DNA from: Variovorax sp. OAS795
GTDB taxonomy: Bacteria > Pseudomonadota > Gammaproteobacteria > Burkholderiales > Burkholderiaceae_C
Direction of reading: 5' to 3'
NCBI RefSeq assembly: GCF_040546685.1
Contig: NZ_JBEPOH010000001.1
Span: forward strand, 2,418,001 to 2,482,000
Length of the DNA stretch: 64,000 nt
Position numbers and translations under genes: made by a program. The stretch's first letter is position 1, and every line of letters starts with the position of its first letter. The notes beneath the pieces are model-generated. The model saw only the letters and a program-made list of their open reading frames with translations, did not search any database and was not told where the DNA came from. Positions 44,240 through 53,300 of the stretch are shown piece after piece.

Positions 44240-44774
44240 CCCCGCGCGGCCCGGCCACGGCGAGGAGCAGCCCGTCGCGGGCGTGATCGACCGCAACATC
44301 GCCGCGCTGGTGCGCCGGCGCGAGCAGCAGCGCATATCGACCGGGCTGCAGGACAGGATCGCCGATGCCATTACCCACTTTGCGGGCAGCATGAAGTTCG
44401 TCTACCTGCACCTCTTGATCTACGGCGGATGGATCGTGATCAACCTGGGGTGGGTGCCCATGGTGCGCGCCTTCGACCCGACCTTCGTGGTGCTCGCCAT
44501 GGTCGCCTCGGTCGAGGCCATCTTCATCTCGACCTTCGTGATGATCAGCCAGAACCGCATGGCCGCGCTGGCGGACCAGCGCGCCGACCTGGATCTGCAG
44601 ATCAGCCTCCTGGGCGAGCACGAGATCACGAAGATCGTCACGCTGGTGGCCGAGATCGCCAAGCGCATGGACATTCCCGCCGCACACGATCCCGAGCTCG
44701 ACGAGCTCAGCAAGAACGTCTCGCCGGAGCGCGTGCTCGACCGCATCGAGCGCCCGCCCGGCGAAACCCGCTAG
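44226..44774 (+). CDS. DUF1003-family membrane protein
   Basis: 182 residues from GTG 44226, which overlaps the methyltransferase end by 14 bases. Two membrane helices (about 57-75 and 85-105, with FVYLHLLIYGGWIVINLGWVP) and the following QNRMAALADQRADLDLQISLL are characteristic of DUF1003. Function unknown; such genes are often part of stress regulons. It is the last gene of the overlapping chain. Confidence 0.88.
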   Translation: MAAADPARPGHGEEQPVAGVIDRNIAALVRRREQQRISTGLQDRIADAITHFAGSMKFVYLHLLIYGGWIVINLGWVPMVRAFDPTFVVLAMVASVEAIFISTFVMISQNRMAALADQRADLDLQISLLGEHEITKIVTLVAEIAKRMDIPAAHDPELDELSKNVSPERVLDRIERPPGETR

Positions 44775-44781
44775 GCACCCG

Positions 44782-45363
44782 TCATTTCGCCTTGGCGCCG
44801 GCAATCTGCTGTGCGGTGGTCAGGTGCCCGTGCACCACTGGCAGCGTCTTCGCGGCGTAGGCCTTGAGGTCCGGGTCGTTCGCACTGCGCTCCACCTTCT
44901 GCAGCATCTCGTGCGTCTTCTTGTGGTCGGAAACACCCACGGTCGACATGTAGCGCTTGTCGAAGCTGTCGCCGTTCAGGGCCTTCAGTGCGGTGGCCGA
45001 CGCCTTGTGCTTCGTGTCGGTCTCGGTCGGGAGCTGCACGCCTTTCTTCGACGCGATGTCCTGCAGTTCGGTCAGCGCCTTGGTGTGGTCGTCCACCATG
45101 GTCTGGGCGAACTTCTTCACCTCGCCGTTCGAGGCCTTTTCCTGCGCCAGCTTTCCGGTCTCGATCTCCGCGATGTTGGCTTGCGCAATGTCTTTCATCA
45201 TGCGCTCGTCGGCTTTCGAGGACTTGCCCGCCTGGTCGGCCTTCGCGTTCGCCGAGCTGCGCGTGCCGGCGCTCTGCGCCGCGGCGGGAAGGGTGGTGGC
45301 CGTGAAGGCGCAGGCGGCGATCGCGGCAACGCCGAGCCGCACGGCCGTGCTTTGAATGGTCAT
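44782..45363 (-). CDS. DUF4142-family exported stress protein
   Basis: 193 residues from ATG 45363, with AAGGAG upstream. A signal peptide ends near PAAAQ (about residue 30). The helical ferritin-like DUF4142 domain follows: DERMMKDIAQANIAEIETGKLA, EVKKFAQTMVDDHTKAL and YMSTVGVSDHKKTHEML. Such proteins are periplasmic and stress-induced in other proteobacteria. A sigma-54-like site at 45433-45447 would start transcription about 59 bases before the start codon. Confidence 0.9.
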   Translation of the reverse strand: MTIQSTAVRLGVAAIAACAFTATTLPAAAQSAGTRSSANAKADQAGKSSKADERMMKDIAQANIAEIETGKLAQEKASNGEVKKFAQTMVDDHTKALTELQDIASKKGVQLPTETDTKHKASATALKALNGDSFDKRYMSTVGVSDHKKTHEMLQKVERSANDPDLKAYAAKTLPVVHGHLTTAQQIAGAKAK

Positions 45364-45432
45364 GTCGATGTGCTCCTTGAGGGATGGTGTTTTCGGGCCC
45401 GCCCAAAAGGGCGGGGTGTCCGCCCCTCGTGT

Positions 45433-45447
45433 GGCAACGCGCGTGCC
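45433..45447 (-). promoter_or_regulatory. Sigma-54-like site upstream of the DUF4142 gene
   Basis: Minus strand GGCACG-CGCG-TTGCC, a full match to the core consensus GGCACG-N4-TTGC. Predicted transcription start is near 45422, about 59 bases before the DUF4142 start. A second site facing the other way lies at 45460-45474. Confidence 0.7.
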
Positions 45448-45459
45448 CGCGGCCGCGCA

Positions 45460-45474
45460 GGCATGCCGCTTGCC
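45460..45474 (+). promoter_or_regulatory. Sigma-54-like site upstream of the 94-residue protein
   Basis: Plus strand GGCATG-CCGC-TTGCC. Predicted transcription start near 45485, 39 bases before ATG 45524. It is divergent from the DUF4142 site 13 bases away. Confidence 0.65.
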
Positions 45475-45523
45475 GCTTCCGCGGCGTCCTCCTTTCTCTT
45501 CACAACGCCTTGGGTGTCCTCTC

Positions 45524-45808
45524 ATGAAAAGATCGCCATCGCGCATGAGCCATGCCAGCGAGTGCTATGAACTGCTCGAATTCCTGTCCCGCCGGCAGAT
45601 GCCCGTCGTGTGCTCCGAACCCGACGACATTCACAAGATCCTCGCGCTGCGCAGCGCTTCGCTGCTCCAGGCCATGACGGAGCCCACGGTCATCCTGCGC
45701 ACGGGCGAGCGGCGTATCGCACGCGCCATCGTCACCGCCATCACCGCGGAAGGCCGCGCTGCCTGCATGACGCGCAGCGCCACGGCGCTGACAGGCGCGC
45801 GCCGTTGA
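45524..45808 (+). CDS. Small protein, paralogue of the protein encoded at 46079-46372
   Basis: 94 residues. The central part LEFLSRRQMPVVCSEPDDI, HKILALRSASLLQA corresponds to IEFLRALAKCRAPLTLTDPQEI, NNLLVLRAAGLVVA in the protein encoded at 46079-46372, so the two form a small paralogous family. No known domain; it might bind another protein of the sigma-54 system. ATG 45524 is the first start; ATG 45545 is possible. Confidence 0.75.
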   Translation: MKRSPSRMSHASECYELLEFLSRRQMPVVCSEPDDIHKILALRSASLLQAMTEPTVILRTGERRIARAIVTAITAEGRAACMTRSATALTGARR

Positions 45809-45830
45809 GTGCGGCATTCACCGCGCGCGT

Positions 45831-46082
45831 TCAGAACTGCCCCTGGCCGTCTCCCGTGCGGTCGTGCACCCAGCGCATCGCCTGCTGCTGCGCATGGCGC
45901 AGCGCCTCGGCTTCGGTGGCGTAGCCGATCTCGTCGGTGTCGTCGGGCAGCATGGTTTCCTGTTCGTCCGCTCCCTGGCCGAGGCAGACGACCACGGGGC
46001 GGTACACGCCCGTGCCCATGGGGGTGGCGCTGTAGGCGAAGCGCCAGCCCCGGTACACGAAGATGCGGCGCTGCGCATTCAT
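45831..46082 (-). CDS. Hypothetical protein, 83 residues
   Basis: Begins MNAQRRIFVYRGWRFAYSATP and continues with PVVVCLGQGADEQETMLPDDTDEIGYATEAEALRHAQQQ cut here by a normal stop. Its start overlaps the stop of the preceding small gene by four bases, so it is the third gene of the rpoN operon. No family recognised. A single alpha/beta domain is likely. Confidence 0.72.
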   Translation of the reverse strand: MNAQRRIFVYRGWRFAYSATPMGTGVYRPVVVCLGQGADEQETMLPDDTDEIGYATEAEALRHAQQQAMRWVHDRTGDGQGQF

Positions 46083-46372
46083 CGGGCGTGCTCCTGCGGT
46101 GCGGAGGCTTCGTTGCGGAACAGCTTTCCCGGCGCGCCGGCTTCGCCGAACTGGCGGGGCGGGTTCTCGCGCGACAGGTCGAGCAGGCTGTGGCCGTCGG
46201 GCGTGAGCGTGAGAAACCGGGCCACCTCGCGCCCGCCGGCTTCGGGCCGGAGCGTCAGGGCCACCACGAGGCCGGCCGCGCGCAGCACCAGCAGGTTGTT
46301 GATCTCCTGCGGATCGGTCAAGGTGAGGGGCGCGCGGCACTTGGCGAGCGCGCGCAGGAATTCGATGGACAT
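46079..46372 (-). CDS. Small protein in the rpoN operon, paralogue of the protein encoded at 45524-45808
   Basis: 97 residues from ATG 46372, preceded by AAGGAA. IEFLRALAKCRAPLTLTDPQEI and NNLLVLRAAGLVVALTLRP show it is related to the product of 45524-45808. The C-terminal part (FLTLTPDGHSLLDLSREN) resembles a winged-helix end but is too short to be sure. It lies 41 bases after rpoN. Confidence 0.75.
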   Translation of the reverse strand: MSIEFLRALAKCRAPLTLTDPQEINNLLVLRAAGLVVALTLRPEAGGREVARFLTLTPDGHSLLDLSRENPPRQFGEAGAPGKLFRNEASAPQEHAR

Positions 46373-46413
46373 GGGGATTCCTTGTTGTTCGTTCGGCGCA
46401 GAGATGCGCGGCG

Positions 46414-47859
46414 TCATGCGGGCCATGCCGGCGTTCCCGCGTCCGTGCCTTGGGCACGGCGGCGTTCGAAGGGGTCGATGTTCATGCTCTGGCGGTACTT
46501 GGTGACCGTGCGGCGCGCAATGCGGAAGCCCTGTTGCGCCAGCTGGCGCGCCAGCGCCGCATCGCTCAGCGGGGCCACGGGTTTTTCCACCGCGATGAGT
46601 TCGCGGATGAGGCCTTGCAGCGCCACCGGCGCGCTGGCACCGCCCGCCGCATGGTTCAGCCCGCGCGAGAAGAAGTGCTGAAGTTCGAACACGCCGGCCG
46701 GCGTCGCCATGTACTTGTTGTGCACGGTGCGCGACACCGTCGACGGATGCACGCCCACTTCCTCCGCGATCTCGCGCAGGCCGAGCGGCTTCATGGCGAG
46801 CGGGCCGTGCTCCAGGAACATCTTCTGCCGCGCGACGATGGCGCGCGCCACGTCCAGGATGGTGGAGGCGCGCTGCGACACGCCGCCGACCATCCAGCGC
46901 GCCTGCTCCAGGCATTCCTTCATGGCGGGGCATTGGCTCGTGCCGTGCTTCTCGAACATTTGCGCATAGGCCGTGTTCAGCTTCACGCGCGGCAGGGCAC
47001 TGGTGTTGAGCGAGGTCTTCCAGGTGCCGCGCACTTTCTTCACGGTCACGTCGGGTATCACGATGCGCGCGGCGGTCTCGCCGAACTGCCAGCCCGGATG
47101 CGGGTCCAGGCGGCGGATGCAGTCGATGGCGGATTGGACATCCCGCGCGGTCGCTGCCAGCGCCTTCGCGAGCTTGCCGGTCTCGCGCGCCGCGAGCCAG
47201 CCGATGTGTTCCTCGAGGATCCGGCGCGCGAGCTGGCGGATCCTGCCGTCCGCGCGGTCGGCGTGGGCATCGAGCTGCAGGCAGAGGCACTCGGCCACGT
47301 CGCGCGCCGCGACGCCCGCGGGCTCGAGCGCCTGCACGCGCCGCAGCGCCGTGCGAAGTTCGCGTTCGGCCTCCCCGCCGGTTTCGCCCAGCGCCGCGCC
47401 GATGTCCGCAAGCGAGATGCGCAGGTAGCCGTCGTCATCGAGCGCCTCGACCACGGCCCGCGCAAAGGCCAGCTCGCGCGCCGAAAGTCGCAGCACGCCG
47501 AGCTGTCCGTGCAGATGGGCACGCAGCGAATCGGGCAAGGGCACGCGCTGCATCAGGTCGACGCTTTCGTCGTGCGACAGGTGCCGCTCGCCCGAGGCGG
47601 GCGCCGCGGTGATGCGGTCGAAGGCGGCGGCGGCCTCGAAATGTTCAGCGGCGGCTTCGTTCTCGGAGGGCGCGGCTTCCGTGGCGCCTTCCTGCGGCGG
47701 CGCATCGATCTCGAGGAAGGGGTTCAGTTCGGCCGCATCGCGCAGCGCCTGGGCGTACTCCTGCGAGGACATCTGGAGCAGCCGCACGGCCTGCTGCAGC
47801 CGGGGCGAAAAGACGGGAGCCTGCACCTGGCGGGCTTGCAAGACGATCGACGTGTTCAT
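46414..47859 (-). CDS. rpoN: RNA polymerase sigma-54 factor
   Basis: 481 residues. Region I has the glutamine-rich SPRLQQAVRLLQMSSQEYAQAL at about 18-40; the core-binding domain follows; the C-terminal helix-turn-helix (LREIAEEVGVHPSTVSRTVHNKY) and the RpoN box ARRTVTKYR are intact. The usual rpoN neighbours (lptB, hpf, ptsN) are absent and small unknown genes follow, so this is probably an additional copy. A perfect TGGCACG-N4-TTGC site lies 44 bases upstream of its start, so it likely drives its own synthesis. Confidence 0.93.
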   Translation of the reverse strand: MNTSIVLQARQVQAPVFSPRLQQAVRLLQMSSQEYAQALRDAAELNPFLEIDAPPQEGATEAAPSENEAAAEHFEAAAAFDRITAAPASGERHLSHDESVDLMQRVPLPDSLRAHLHGQLGVLRLSARELAFARAVVEALDDDGYLRISLADIGAALGETGGEAERELRTALRRVQALEPAGVAARDVAECLCLQLDAHADRADGRIRQLARRILEEHIGWLAARETGKLAKALAATARDVQSAIDCIRRLDPHPGWQFGETAARIVIPDVTVKKVRGTWKTSLNTSALPRVKLNTAYAQMFEKHGTSQCPAMKECLEQARWMVGGVSQRASTILDVARAIVARQKMFLEHGPLAMKPLGLREIAEEVGVHPSTVSRTVHNKYMATPAGVFELQHFFSRGLNHAAGGASAPVALQGLIRELIAVEKPVAPLSDAALARQLAQQGFRIARRTVTKYRQSMNIDPFERRRAQGTDAGTPAWPA

Positions 47860-47902
47860 GGTTCTCCGTAGCGCCTCCGATCCCCGGTGGCCGGAATGCT
47901 GC

Positions 47903-47917
47903 GCAACGGTCGTGCCA
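47903..47917 (-). promoter_or_regulatory. Sigma-54 promoter upstream of rpoN (autoregulation)
   Basis: Minus strand TGGCACG-ACCG-TTGC, a full match to the -24/-12 consensus. Predicted start near 47891, 32 bases before the rpoN ATG. Confidence 0.78.
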
Positions 47918-48064
47918 AGCCACATCCTCCGGCGAAAAGCCAATAAAGAGTACCAAAGTTCTAACTTAATTCGCGGCCGCCTCGCCGGTCGTGGAAGCCT
48001 TGCGGTAAATCTTGCGGTTATCCCCGGGCAGACAACGAAGGCATATTTGTCACAAACTTCGCAC

Positions 48065-48427
48065 ATGAAAAAAACGTCGGGAGATGCCAGGGAGGGTGCG
48101 GCGGGCACGGCCGCGCTGGTCGGGCTGTGCACTGCCACACTCGTGGGGTTCGGCCTCGCGTGGCGGCAAAAAGCGCGTGCCGCCGAATCGGCCCGGATGC
48201 TCGCGCTTCACCAGGAGCGGCAGGCGCGGCATGCGCTTCGCGCGAAACGCCTCGAGCACGACCTGCGCAGCCCCATCGGCGCCATGGCCGTGGCGCTGGA
48301 GCTGTTGCGCACCGCGGAGGACAGCGCCACGCGATGCGAAGCCATGCAGGTGCTCGAAAGGCAGGTCGCGCGTATGACCTCGCTGACAGAGCAAGTGCAC
48401 GATTTCGCACAGGACTTGAACGATTGA
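48065..48427 (+). CDS. Membrane-anchored orphan histidine-kinase dimerisation (DHp) protein
   Basis: 120 residues. One membrane helix (about 14-34) is followed by a coiled region and a HisKA-type H-box EHDLRSPIGAMAVALELL with H65. The second DHp helix (RCEAMQVLERQVARMTSLTEQV) is present, then the protein stops; there is no ATP-binding domain. It could accept phosphate from another kinase, or dimerise with one. It is divergent from rpoN and upstream of the NtrC-type activator. Confidence 0.8.
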   Translation: MKKTSGDAREGAAGTAALVGLCTATLVGFGLAWRQKARAAESARMLALHQERQARHALRAKRLEHDLRSPIGAMAVALELLRTAEDSATRCEAMQVLERQVARMTSLTEQVHDFAQDLND

Positions 48428-48566
48428 GCCGTCCGCTGAGCGCGCGTTCCAGGCGCAGCATCCCGACTGGAGCGAGACGGGTCGGAGCACCGGTCCGGCG
48501 CAGGTTTTGACAGGGTCGCAGCGAAGCAGCTGGCTGCGCAACACAGGCATCACGCCAGGAACGAAG

Positions 48567-50009
48567 GTGGGTCACGCACTCATAGTTGAAGACGACGAAG
48601 ACTCGGCGAAGATGATCGCCGCGCTGGTCGCGCGCGAAGGGCACACGGTCATGTGTGCGCACAGCATTGGCGCCGCGCGAAAGCTCATCGCCATGCAGCG
48701 GCCCGACTTGTTGCTGCTCGACCTGCACCTGCCCGACGGGAACGGTTTCGACCTGCTGCACGACCCGGACATCGCCAACGACACCATGCTGGTGCTGATG
48801 ACGGGCCAGGCGAGCCTGGAGACCTCGATCAAGGCCTTGCGCCTGGGCGCCGCCGACTATCTGGTGAAGCCGATCAATCCGCAGCACCTCAAGGGGCTGC
48901 TCAAGCGCCTGATCGCGCCCTCGCAATTGCGTGCCGAGCTCGACGAGGTGCAGGAGCTCTGGCGCGAGACCGGGCGCTTCGGCCATCTCATCGGCCGCTC
49001 GCAGCCCATGCAGCGCGTCTACCGGCAGATTTCCCGGGTGGCCGGCACGGCCGTGACCGTGTTCATCCATGGCGAGAGCGGCACCGGCAAGGAACTGGTG
49101 GCCCGCGCCGTGCACGACCTGAGCCGGCGGCGCGAGCAGCCCTTTCTTGCCGTCAACTGCGGCGCGCTGTCGCCGCACCTGGTCGAAAGCGAGATCTTCG
49201 GCCACGAGCGCGGCAGCTTCACGGGCGCCGAGCGCCAGCACCAGGGCTTCTTCGAGCGCGCGCACGGCGGCACGCTGTTCCTGGACGAGGTGACCGAAAT
49301 GCCGCTCGAGCTGCAGGTCAAGCTGCTGCGCGTGCTGGAGAGCGGCACCTTCATGCGGGTCGGTTCCACCCAGGTGCAGCAGACCGACGTGCGCATCATC
49401 GCCGCCACCAACCGCGACGCCGCCGAGGCGGTGGCGCGCGGCAAGATGCGGGAAGACCTGCTGTACCGCCTCAACGTCTTTCCCATTGCGCTGCCGCCCC
49501 TGCGCGAGCGCGGCGACGACATCGCGCTCATCGCCGCGAGCTTCCTGCAGGACCTCGGGCGCCAGGAAGGCGGCAGCAAGCGCTTCACGCCCGGTGCGCT
49601 GGCGCGGCTCGCGTCGCACCGCTGGCCGGGCAACGTGCGTGAATTGCGCAACGTGGTGCAGCGCGCCTGGGTCATGGCGTCCGGCGACCAGATCGACGAG
49701 GAATGGCTTCCGCCGGTCGAAGACCCGGGGCCCGGCGCCGGCCTCCGGCCCGAACCCGAGGCGGCGCAAGGCCCGGCGCTGGCGCCGATGCCGCCCGATG
49801 GGCATCGCAATGGCGCTGCCGCGGCCGCGCTGTCGGGCGCGGGGGAGAACCAGATCGTGGTCGAGGTCGGCACCCAGCTCGCGGAAGTGGAACGCCGTGT
49901 CATCCTGGCCACCTACGAGCGCTGCGGGCGGCACAAGGAGCGCACGGCGGCGCTGCTGGGCATCAGCATGAAGACGCTCTACAACCGGCTGAAGGAGTAC
50001 CAGCAATGA
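48567..50009 (+). CDS. NtrC-family sigma-54-dependent response regulator
   Basis: 480 residues from GTG 48567, chosen because AGGA precedes it and the receiver begins at once; a TTG at 48507 is possible. Receiver (1-115) has D9/D10, phospho-site D52 and K101. The AAA+ domain (140-375) has Walker A GESGTGKE at 169-176, the sigma-54 contact loop as GSFTGA (216-221) instead of GAFTGA, and LFLDEVTEMP for Walker B. The C-terminal helix-turn-helix (RHKERTAALLGISMKTLYNRL) is complete. It is the probable activator for the sigma-54-like sites in this region. Confidence 0.93.
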   Translation: MGHALIVEDDEDSAKMIAALVAREGHTVMCAHSIGAARKLIAMQRPDLLLLDLHLPDGNGFDLLHDPDIANDTMLVLMTGQASLETSIKALRLGAADYLVKPINPQHLKGLLKRLIAPSQLRAELDEVQELWRETGRFGHLIGRSQPMQRVYRQISRVAGTAVTVFIHGESGTGKELVARAVHDLSRRREQPFLAVNCGALSPHLVESEIFGHERGSFTGAERQHQGFFERAHGGTLFLDEVTEMPLELQVKLLRVLESGTFMRVGSTQVQQTDVRIIAATNRDAAEAVARGKMREDLLYRLNVFPIALPPLRERGDDIALIAASFLQDLGRQEGGSKRFTPGALARLASHRWPGNVRELRNVVQRAWVMASGDQIDEEWLPPVEDPGPGAGLRPEPEAAQGPALAPMPPDGHRNGAAAAALSGAGENQIVVEVGTQLAEVERRVILATYERCGRHKERTAALLGISMKTLYNRLKEYQQ

Positions 50010-50215
50010 GAGGAAGGCGACTGTGGGCGGGCCGGCGCAAGCCGGCGGCCGCGTGAAGAAGGACCGGCCGCCGGTATTCCGGCCCGGCGGCGCTCCTTCC
50101 AGACGCGAAGGCGCAGCCGATAGGCGGCGGCGCCGGCGGGATCGAAATCCGTGCCCAGATAGTTCGCCGGGTTTTCCTGGGGATGGCGGACGAAATAGCT
50201 GCTGAGTTCGTTCAT
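49979..50215 (-). CDS. Small hypothetical protein, 78 residues
   Basis: Starts at ATG 50215 with GGAGA upstream and begins MNELSSYFVRHPQENPANYLG. A sigma-54-like site 55 bases upstream of the start supports it as a real gene. The last 31 bases overlap in antisense the end of the NtrC-type gene. The N-terminal half is well composed; the C-terminal part is arginine/proline rich and may be partly spurious. No family known. Confidence 0.6.
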   Translation of the reverse strand: MNELSSYFVRHPQENPANYLGTDFDPAGAAAYRLRLRVWKERRRAGIPAAGPSSRGRRLAPARPQSPSSHCWYSFSRL

Positions 50216-50280
50216 TTGCGTGTCTCCGGTGCGTGAGGGTTTCCGCTCGGCGAAGGTCTCGCGCAAGGCACTGGCGGTCC

Positions 50281-50295
50281 GGCAAACTGCGTGCC
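50281..50295 (-). promoter_or_regulatory. Sigma-54-like site upstream of the 78-residue protein
   Basis: Minus strand GGCACG-CAGT-TTGCC. Predicted start near 50270, about 55 bases before ATG 50215. Confidence 0.62.
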
Positions 50296-50318
50296 GACCG
50301 GCGGCGGCGCCGAAGGCC

Positions 50319-50333
50319 GGTACGCCGTTTGCC
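50319..50333 (+). promoter_or_regulatory. Sigma-54-like site upstream of the CheB/CheR hybrid kinase
   Basis: Plus strand GGTACG-CCGT-TTGCC. One mismatch at the third base. The predicted start (near 50344) falls at the ribosome binding site, so the true initiation site or start codon may differ slightly. Confidence 0.5.
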
Positions 50334-50353
50334 ACTGCAACAAGGAGAGCGCA

Positions 50354-53300
50354 TTGAATGACATGAATCCCGACCGCGCCGAGGAAGAACTCGCCGACCA
50401 GCTCGACGATGCCGTGCCGTCGCGCGGCTACCGCATGCTGCCGGTCGTGGGCCTGGGCGGCTCCGCGGGCGGCATCGATGCCGTGGGCGCCTTCTTCGAG
50501 GCCACGCCTGCCGACACCGGCATGGCGTTCGTGGTCGTGCTCTCCGCGCCGGCCGCGAACGAGAACGCGCTGGCCGAGGTGCTGCGGCGGTCCACGCCCA
50601 TGCGGGTGGTGCAGGTGGCCGGCAGGGAGCGCATCCAGCCGAACACCGTGTATGCCATTGCGCCCGGCAAGTCGCTGCGCACGCGCGGGGAGCACATCGA
50701 GCTGGCGGCGCTGCCGCCGGGACCGGGCCGGCACGTGGCGGTCGACTACTTCTTTCGCACGCTGGCCGATACGCACGGGCCCCACGCCATCGCGGTGGTG
50801 CTTTCCGGCCCCGACGGCGACGGCACCATCGGCGTCAAGCGCATCAAGGAGCGCGGCGGCCTGACGATCGCGCAGGAACCGCAGGAGGCCCAGCACGGTG
50901 CCATGGCGCAGTCGGCCATCGCCACGGGGATGATCGACTGGGTCCTGCCCGCGCGTGAAATCGGCGCGCGCATCCATGCCTACTACCGCATCGAGCGGCA
51001 GCTCAGGCTGCCCCCCGAGCAGGTGCCGGGCGACGGCAAGGACGACGCGCCGCCCGCCGCCGACCTCGACGAAGCGGCGTTCCGCGAAGTGCTGGCCTTC
51101 GTGCAAAGCCGCAGCGGACGCGATTTCGCCAACTACAAGCGCGCCACCGTGCTGCGCCGCATCGGCCGCCGCATGCAGGTGAACGGCGTGAGCAACCTCA
51201 CGGCCTATCTCGACTGCCTGCGCACGCGGCCCGGCGAGGCCGGCGCGCTGCTGCAGGACATGCTGATCAGCGTGACCAACTTCTTCCGGGACAACGAATG
51301 CTTTGCCGCCCTCGAAGGCATGGTGCACGAGCTGTTCCGCAACAAGACGGCGGCCGACACCGTGCGCGTCTGGGTGGTGGCCTGCGCCACCGGCGAAGAG
51401 GCCTATTCGATTGCGATGCTGCTCGCCGAGCATGCCCGCACGCTCGAAAGCCCGCCGTCGATCCAGATCTTTGCCACCGACCTGGACGAAGACGCGGTGC
51501 AGGCCGCGCGCGAAGGCGTCTACCCCACGGTGGCCGAGGCGGACGTTTCCGAGGAACGCCTGCGGCGCTTCTTCGTGCGCGAGCAGCGCGGCTACCGCGT
51601 GCGCCGCGAACTGCGCGAGATGGTGCTCTTTGCCGTGCACGACGTGCTGAAGGACTCGCCGTTCTCGCGCATCGACCTGGCCACCTGCCGCAACCTGCTC
51701 ATCTACCTCAACCGGGACGCGCAGGCCCGCGTCTTCGACACGCTGCATTTCTCGCTGCTGCCCGGCGGGCGGCTTTTCCTCGGCGCCTCCGAAGCGGTGG
51801 ACGAGGAAAGCCCGCTGTTCTCGGTGATCGACAAGAAGCACCGCATCTACGCCCAGCGCCATGCGCCCAAGGCCGCGTTGCCGATCCCCGAGGGCCGCAG
51901 CAGCACCGCGCTGGCGCTGGAACTCAAGCGCCCGCCGCCGGTGATTCCCGGCGCGGCCTTCGCGCAGTTGCAGCGCCGCACGGCACCGCCGATGGCCGAC
52001 GGCCGCGCCATGAGCTGGGCCGAGCTGCACCTGCGGCTGCTCGACCGCCTGGCGCCGCCGTCCATCCTGCTGGACGCGGACCACGAGATGCTGCACATCT
52101 CCCCCGCGGCAACGCCGTTCCTGCACTTCAGCGGCGGCGAGCCGTCGCGCAACGTGTTGCGCGCCATCGTGCCCGACCTGAAGGCCGAGCTGCAGACCGC
52201 GCTCTATCACGTGAACGAAAGGCGCGAGCCCGTGGACGTGGCGCCCGTCTGGGTGCGGCTGGGCCCGACCGCCGAGGTGGAGGTGTCGCTGCACGTCATG
52301 CCGGTGGAAGAGTTCGGCGGCTTCATGGTGCTGCTGCGCAAGGGCGAAACGGCCAGCGGCCGCAGCAGCATCGTGGTGCCGCGCGTGGACGCGGAGCCGA
52401 TCGCCGAGCACCTGGAGCGCGAGGTGCGGCGCCTCAAGTCGCAGCTGCGCGAGACCGTGGAGCAGTACGAGACCTCGACCGAGGAGCTCAAGGCGAGCAA
52501 CGAAGAGCTGCACGCCATGAACGAAGAGCTCCATTCGGCAACCGAAGAGCTCGAGACCAGCCGCGAGGAGCTGCAGTCCATCAACGAGGAGCTCACCACC
52601 GTCAACCACGAGCTCAAGAGCAAGGTGGACGATCTCGGCCAGGCCAACAGCGACATGCTGAACCTGATGGACGCGACGGCCATCGCCACCGTGTTCCTGG
52701 ACCGCGATTTCCACGTGACCCGCTTCACGCCGAGCGCGGTCGCCATCTTCAAGCTGATCGCCACCGACGTCGGCCGCCCGCTCTCGGACCTGACCACGCC
52801 GCTGGACTATCCGCAGCTGGCAGACGACGCGCGCCGCGTGCTGGAGACGCTGCAGCCCACCGAGCGCGAGGTGGGCGACAGCGCGGGCAACTGGTACCTT
52901 GCGCGCGTGCGGCCCTACCGCACCATCGAGGACCGCATCGCCGGCGTGGTGCTCACCTTCGTGGACATCACCGAGCGCAAGGACGCGCAGGAGTCGCTGC
53001 GGCAGTCGCAGGAGCGCTTCAGCGCCATCGTCAACCAGGCGTCCGTGGGCGTGGCCCAGACGCGGCTCGACGGCGAGATCACCTTTGCCAACACCTGCTA
53101 CCACGATCTCATGGGCTATGGCGAGCACGAGCTCGTCGGCCTGCGCGCCATCGAACTGGTGCATGCGGCGGACCACGCGGCGATCTCGGCATTGTTCGGG
53201 CGGCTCGAGCGGCATGGCGAACCCTTCGAGAGCGAAAGCCGCAACGTGCGCAAGGACGGCTCCTTCATCTGGCTGCACTACAGCGTGACGGTGCTCACCG

